This document shows, piece after piece, positions 20,238-21,630 of a DNA stretch of 21,630 nucleotides (within the stretch, counting starts at the first letter, position 1; each line of letters begins with the position of its first letter). The stretch is taken from assembly GCA_008931825.1 (NCBI GenBank), contig QXVZ01026109.1:1-21630 (forward strand). Direction: 5' to 3'. Position numbers and translations under genes: made by a program. Under the pieces are notes generated by a model, which saw nothing but the letters and a program-made list of their open reading frames with translations, did no database searches and was not told where the DNA came from. This DNA comes from Phallusia fumigata. Its lineage: Eukaryota > Chordata > Ascidiacea > Phlebobranchia > Ascidiidae.

Positions 20238-21630
20238 TCAGCACCGCTTATAAGGCGGAAGAAACTGGTTCAATCCTCGTCGATCTGAAACCAGGCTGGG
20301 TTCAGTAATTTTAAACGCACCGGGGCCATCTGCTTCCATTTCGTCACACACTTCTTTTTCAATGTCAAGAATAAGTTTCTCAACTACAAAGATAAAAAAC
20401 ATTTTGTTAGAATCGCGTTTACTAGTGGAAGAATTCAGTGGAGTTAGAGTATGCTACATTACAACCCCCGTGGAGTTTAATGACCCACATAGATACATCA
20501 ATGTTCTTTATAAAACCTAGTGTCGACGTGTGCGGATGTGTAGGGACGCTTGAGTTTGCGCATAGTTTAGCGTGCAAAAGCTTAAAAAACCCGTTTTATG
20601 GGCGCGTATACTACAAAACACCATGGTTTGTTTCAGCATTCAAATAAAGTACAGATGATGCTTCTAAAAGCATATGCAAAAGCCAAATGCAAACTGACTT
20701 TTAAGAAGAAAGGCTAGCCTTACTCTTCCTATTGGTGAGCTGTCAAAGAACTGGTAACAATTAAAGCCAAACTACTGTGGACACACACCTTCGGTAATAT
20801 TCGGACGATCGTGTTTACTCTGTGACCAACAGGAAACGATCAGAGGTTTGATTGGATCATCATTACCAATCTGGTCCACGTTTGGTCTTTGTCCACCTGT
20901 GATGGCATCAATCAAGTCCTGCTGATTCATTTCATGGGAGCCAATACTAGCCAAGGTTTTTATCGCAATTTCATATGCCACCACAGCAAAACTGCAACAA
21001 AAGTGTAAAAATGAACTGCCGGAAAAGACCAATTCGCCCACAAAATTCAAAAGCACTGTTTCTTCTCACATTTTATTCATTTAGTTCTGAATCTAAAGTA
21101 ATAAATGTTTGGAGTGTGTATTAAAGAAAATTTATCAGTTCAAAAACCGAATTTTTTTGCCAAACACTATTTCTACGCTAGAAAGCGTTAAACGTTTTTA
21201 TCGTTGGCTTTATAACTACACTGATAAAGATGTTTACTATGTTCCTTGAAAAAGATTTGGGGACCCACCTGTACACGTCCTTTGGTGTTTCGTCGTATCC
21301 TTCACCTCGTAAAATCTCCGGTGCAGAATACATCAGGGTGTGAACTGTGGAGATCTCCAATGTCAAACTTGAAGATTGACATCCAGTTGCGGCTTTGACG
21401 TTGGCAGCACCAAAATCAGCAAGTTTAAGGTGAAATTGTGGCGTGATTAAAATGTTACTTGCCTTGATATCACCATGAGTGAATTTTTTTCGTGGATAGG
21501 TGTGCAAATATTTGATGGCTGAAGATAGTTGATGTATCAATTTCAAGCGAGTACTCCTTGGTAGTAGAATTTGTTGATCAGTGATAATCTTTTCCAAGTT
21601 TTTTCCATTAACATATTCAAGTATGAGTCC
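20238..21630 (-). CDS. Type 2 RIPK/TKL-like protein kinase, short tail (gene C), 5' end outside window
   Basis: Minus-strand exons seen: 21269-21630 (partial; donor ACAG then GTGGGT), 20789-20991, and 20238-20383 with TGA. Read with gene P's identical 5' exons the full protein would be about 343 residues. It carries HGDIKASN, DFG, YSAPEIL and a complete C-lobe (IVSCWSQSKHDRPNI). The last exon ends RRGLNQFLPPYKRC. This tail exon aligns with the linker exon of the type 1 kinases (shared RGL and following aromatic residues), so type 2 proteins stop where type 1 proteins continue into the barrel domain. Everything from 20896 rightward is the inverted identical copy of gene P, but the part left of it has no counterpart there. 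This is the only copy with an uninterrupted 3' half. Confidence 0.8.
20896..21630 (-). repeat. Inverted duplication, right arm
   Basis: Reverse complement of 15210-15944, including an entire intron; it reaches the window edge, so its full extent is unknown. The arms are separated by 4951 bp holding kinase B. Confidence 0.95.

Noticed and set aside
20260..20285. GGTTCAATCC resembling a tRNA B box
   Set aside because: It is the complement of the coding sequence for the GLNQ part of the kinase C last exon, and no A box or cloverleaf was found.

Overview
The window is a piece of an animal genome in draft form. Coding sequence is split into short exons by small AT-rich introns with GT..AG borders, the 3' end of a vertebrate-like DNMT1 gene is at the left edge, and two single-N contig joins are present. 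Compact AT-rich organisation and an expanded local kinase family suggest an invertebrate deuterostome, most likely a tunicate such as Ciona. That placement is inference; no species-diagnostic marker was found.

Layout. (1) 1-342, plus strand: last exon of DNMT1. (2) 343-2500: no gene found; a 148-bp perfect direct duplication flanks the N at 940, and a diverged dispersed repeat occurs at about 395-606 and 2104-2280. (3) 2.8-7.6 kb, minus strand: a Kelch-like gene that appears to carry two successive BTB domains, then BACK and kelch repeats, in ten or more exons with consistent splice phase. (4) 8.7-21.6 kb: an array of RIPK/TKL-like protein kinase genes and relics of two types. Type 1 (minus strand; gene A 11056-13834, gene B 17048-19430) has a kinase domain followed by a roughly 190-residue beta-rich C-terminal domain that looks like a tubby/LURP-one barrel. 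Type 2 (plus-strand gene P 14745-16348; minus-strand gene C 20238-21630) has a similar kinase with a short tail and no barrel. All have HGD in place of HRD in the catalytic loop.

The array grew by duplication of a unit made of a type 1 start, a head-to-head type 2 gene, and a tail-to-tail type 1 gene. Unit 1 spans about 8.7-13.8 kb and unit 2 about 13.8-19.4 kb. In unit 1 the first type 1 gene is reduced to a fragment (8711-8825), the type 2 gene to its last exon (10172-10326), and a 595-bp MITE-like element (8914-9508) has inserted; unit 2 keeps the empty site. Both units also hold a decayed half copy of the barrel domain downstream of the type 1 gene.

Assembly caution: 735 bp at 15210-15944 is repeated as an inverted copy at 20896-21630, introns included, and the N at 15945 interrupts a kinase exon. 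Gene P may therefore be a chimera of contigs, and P and C may be one locus or two alleles.
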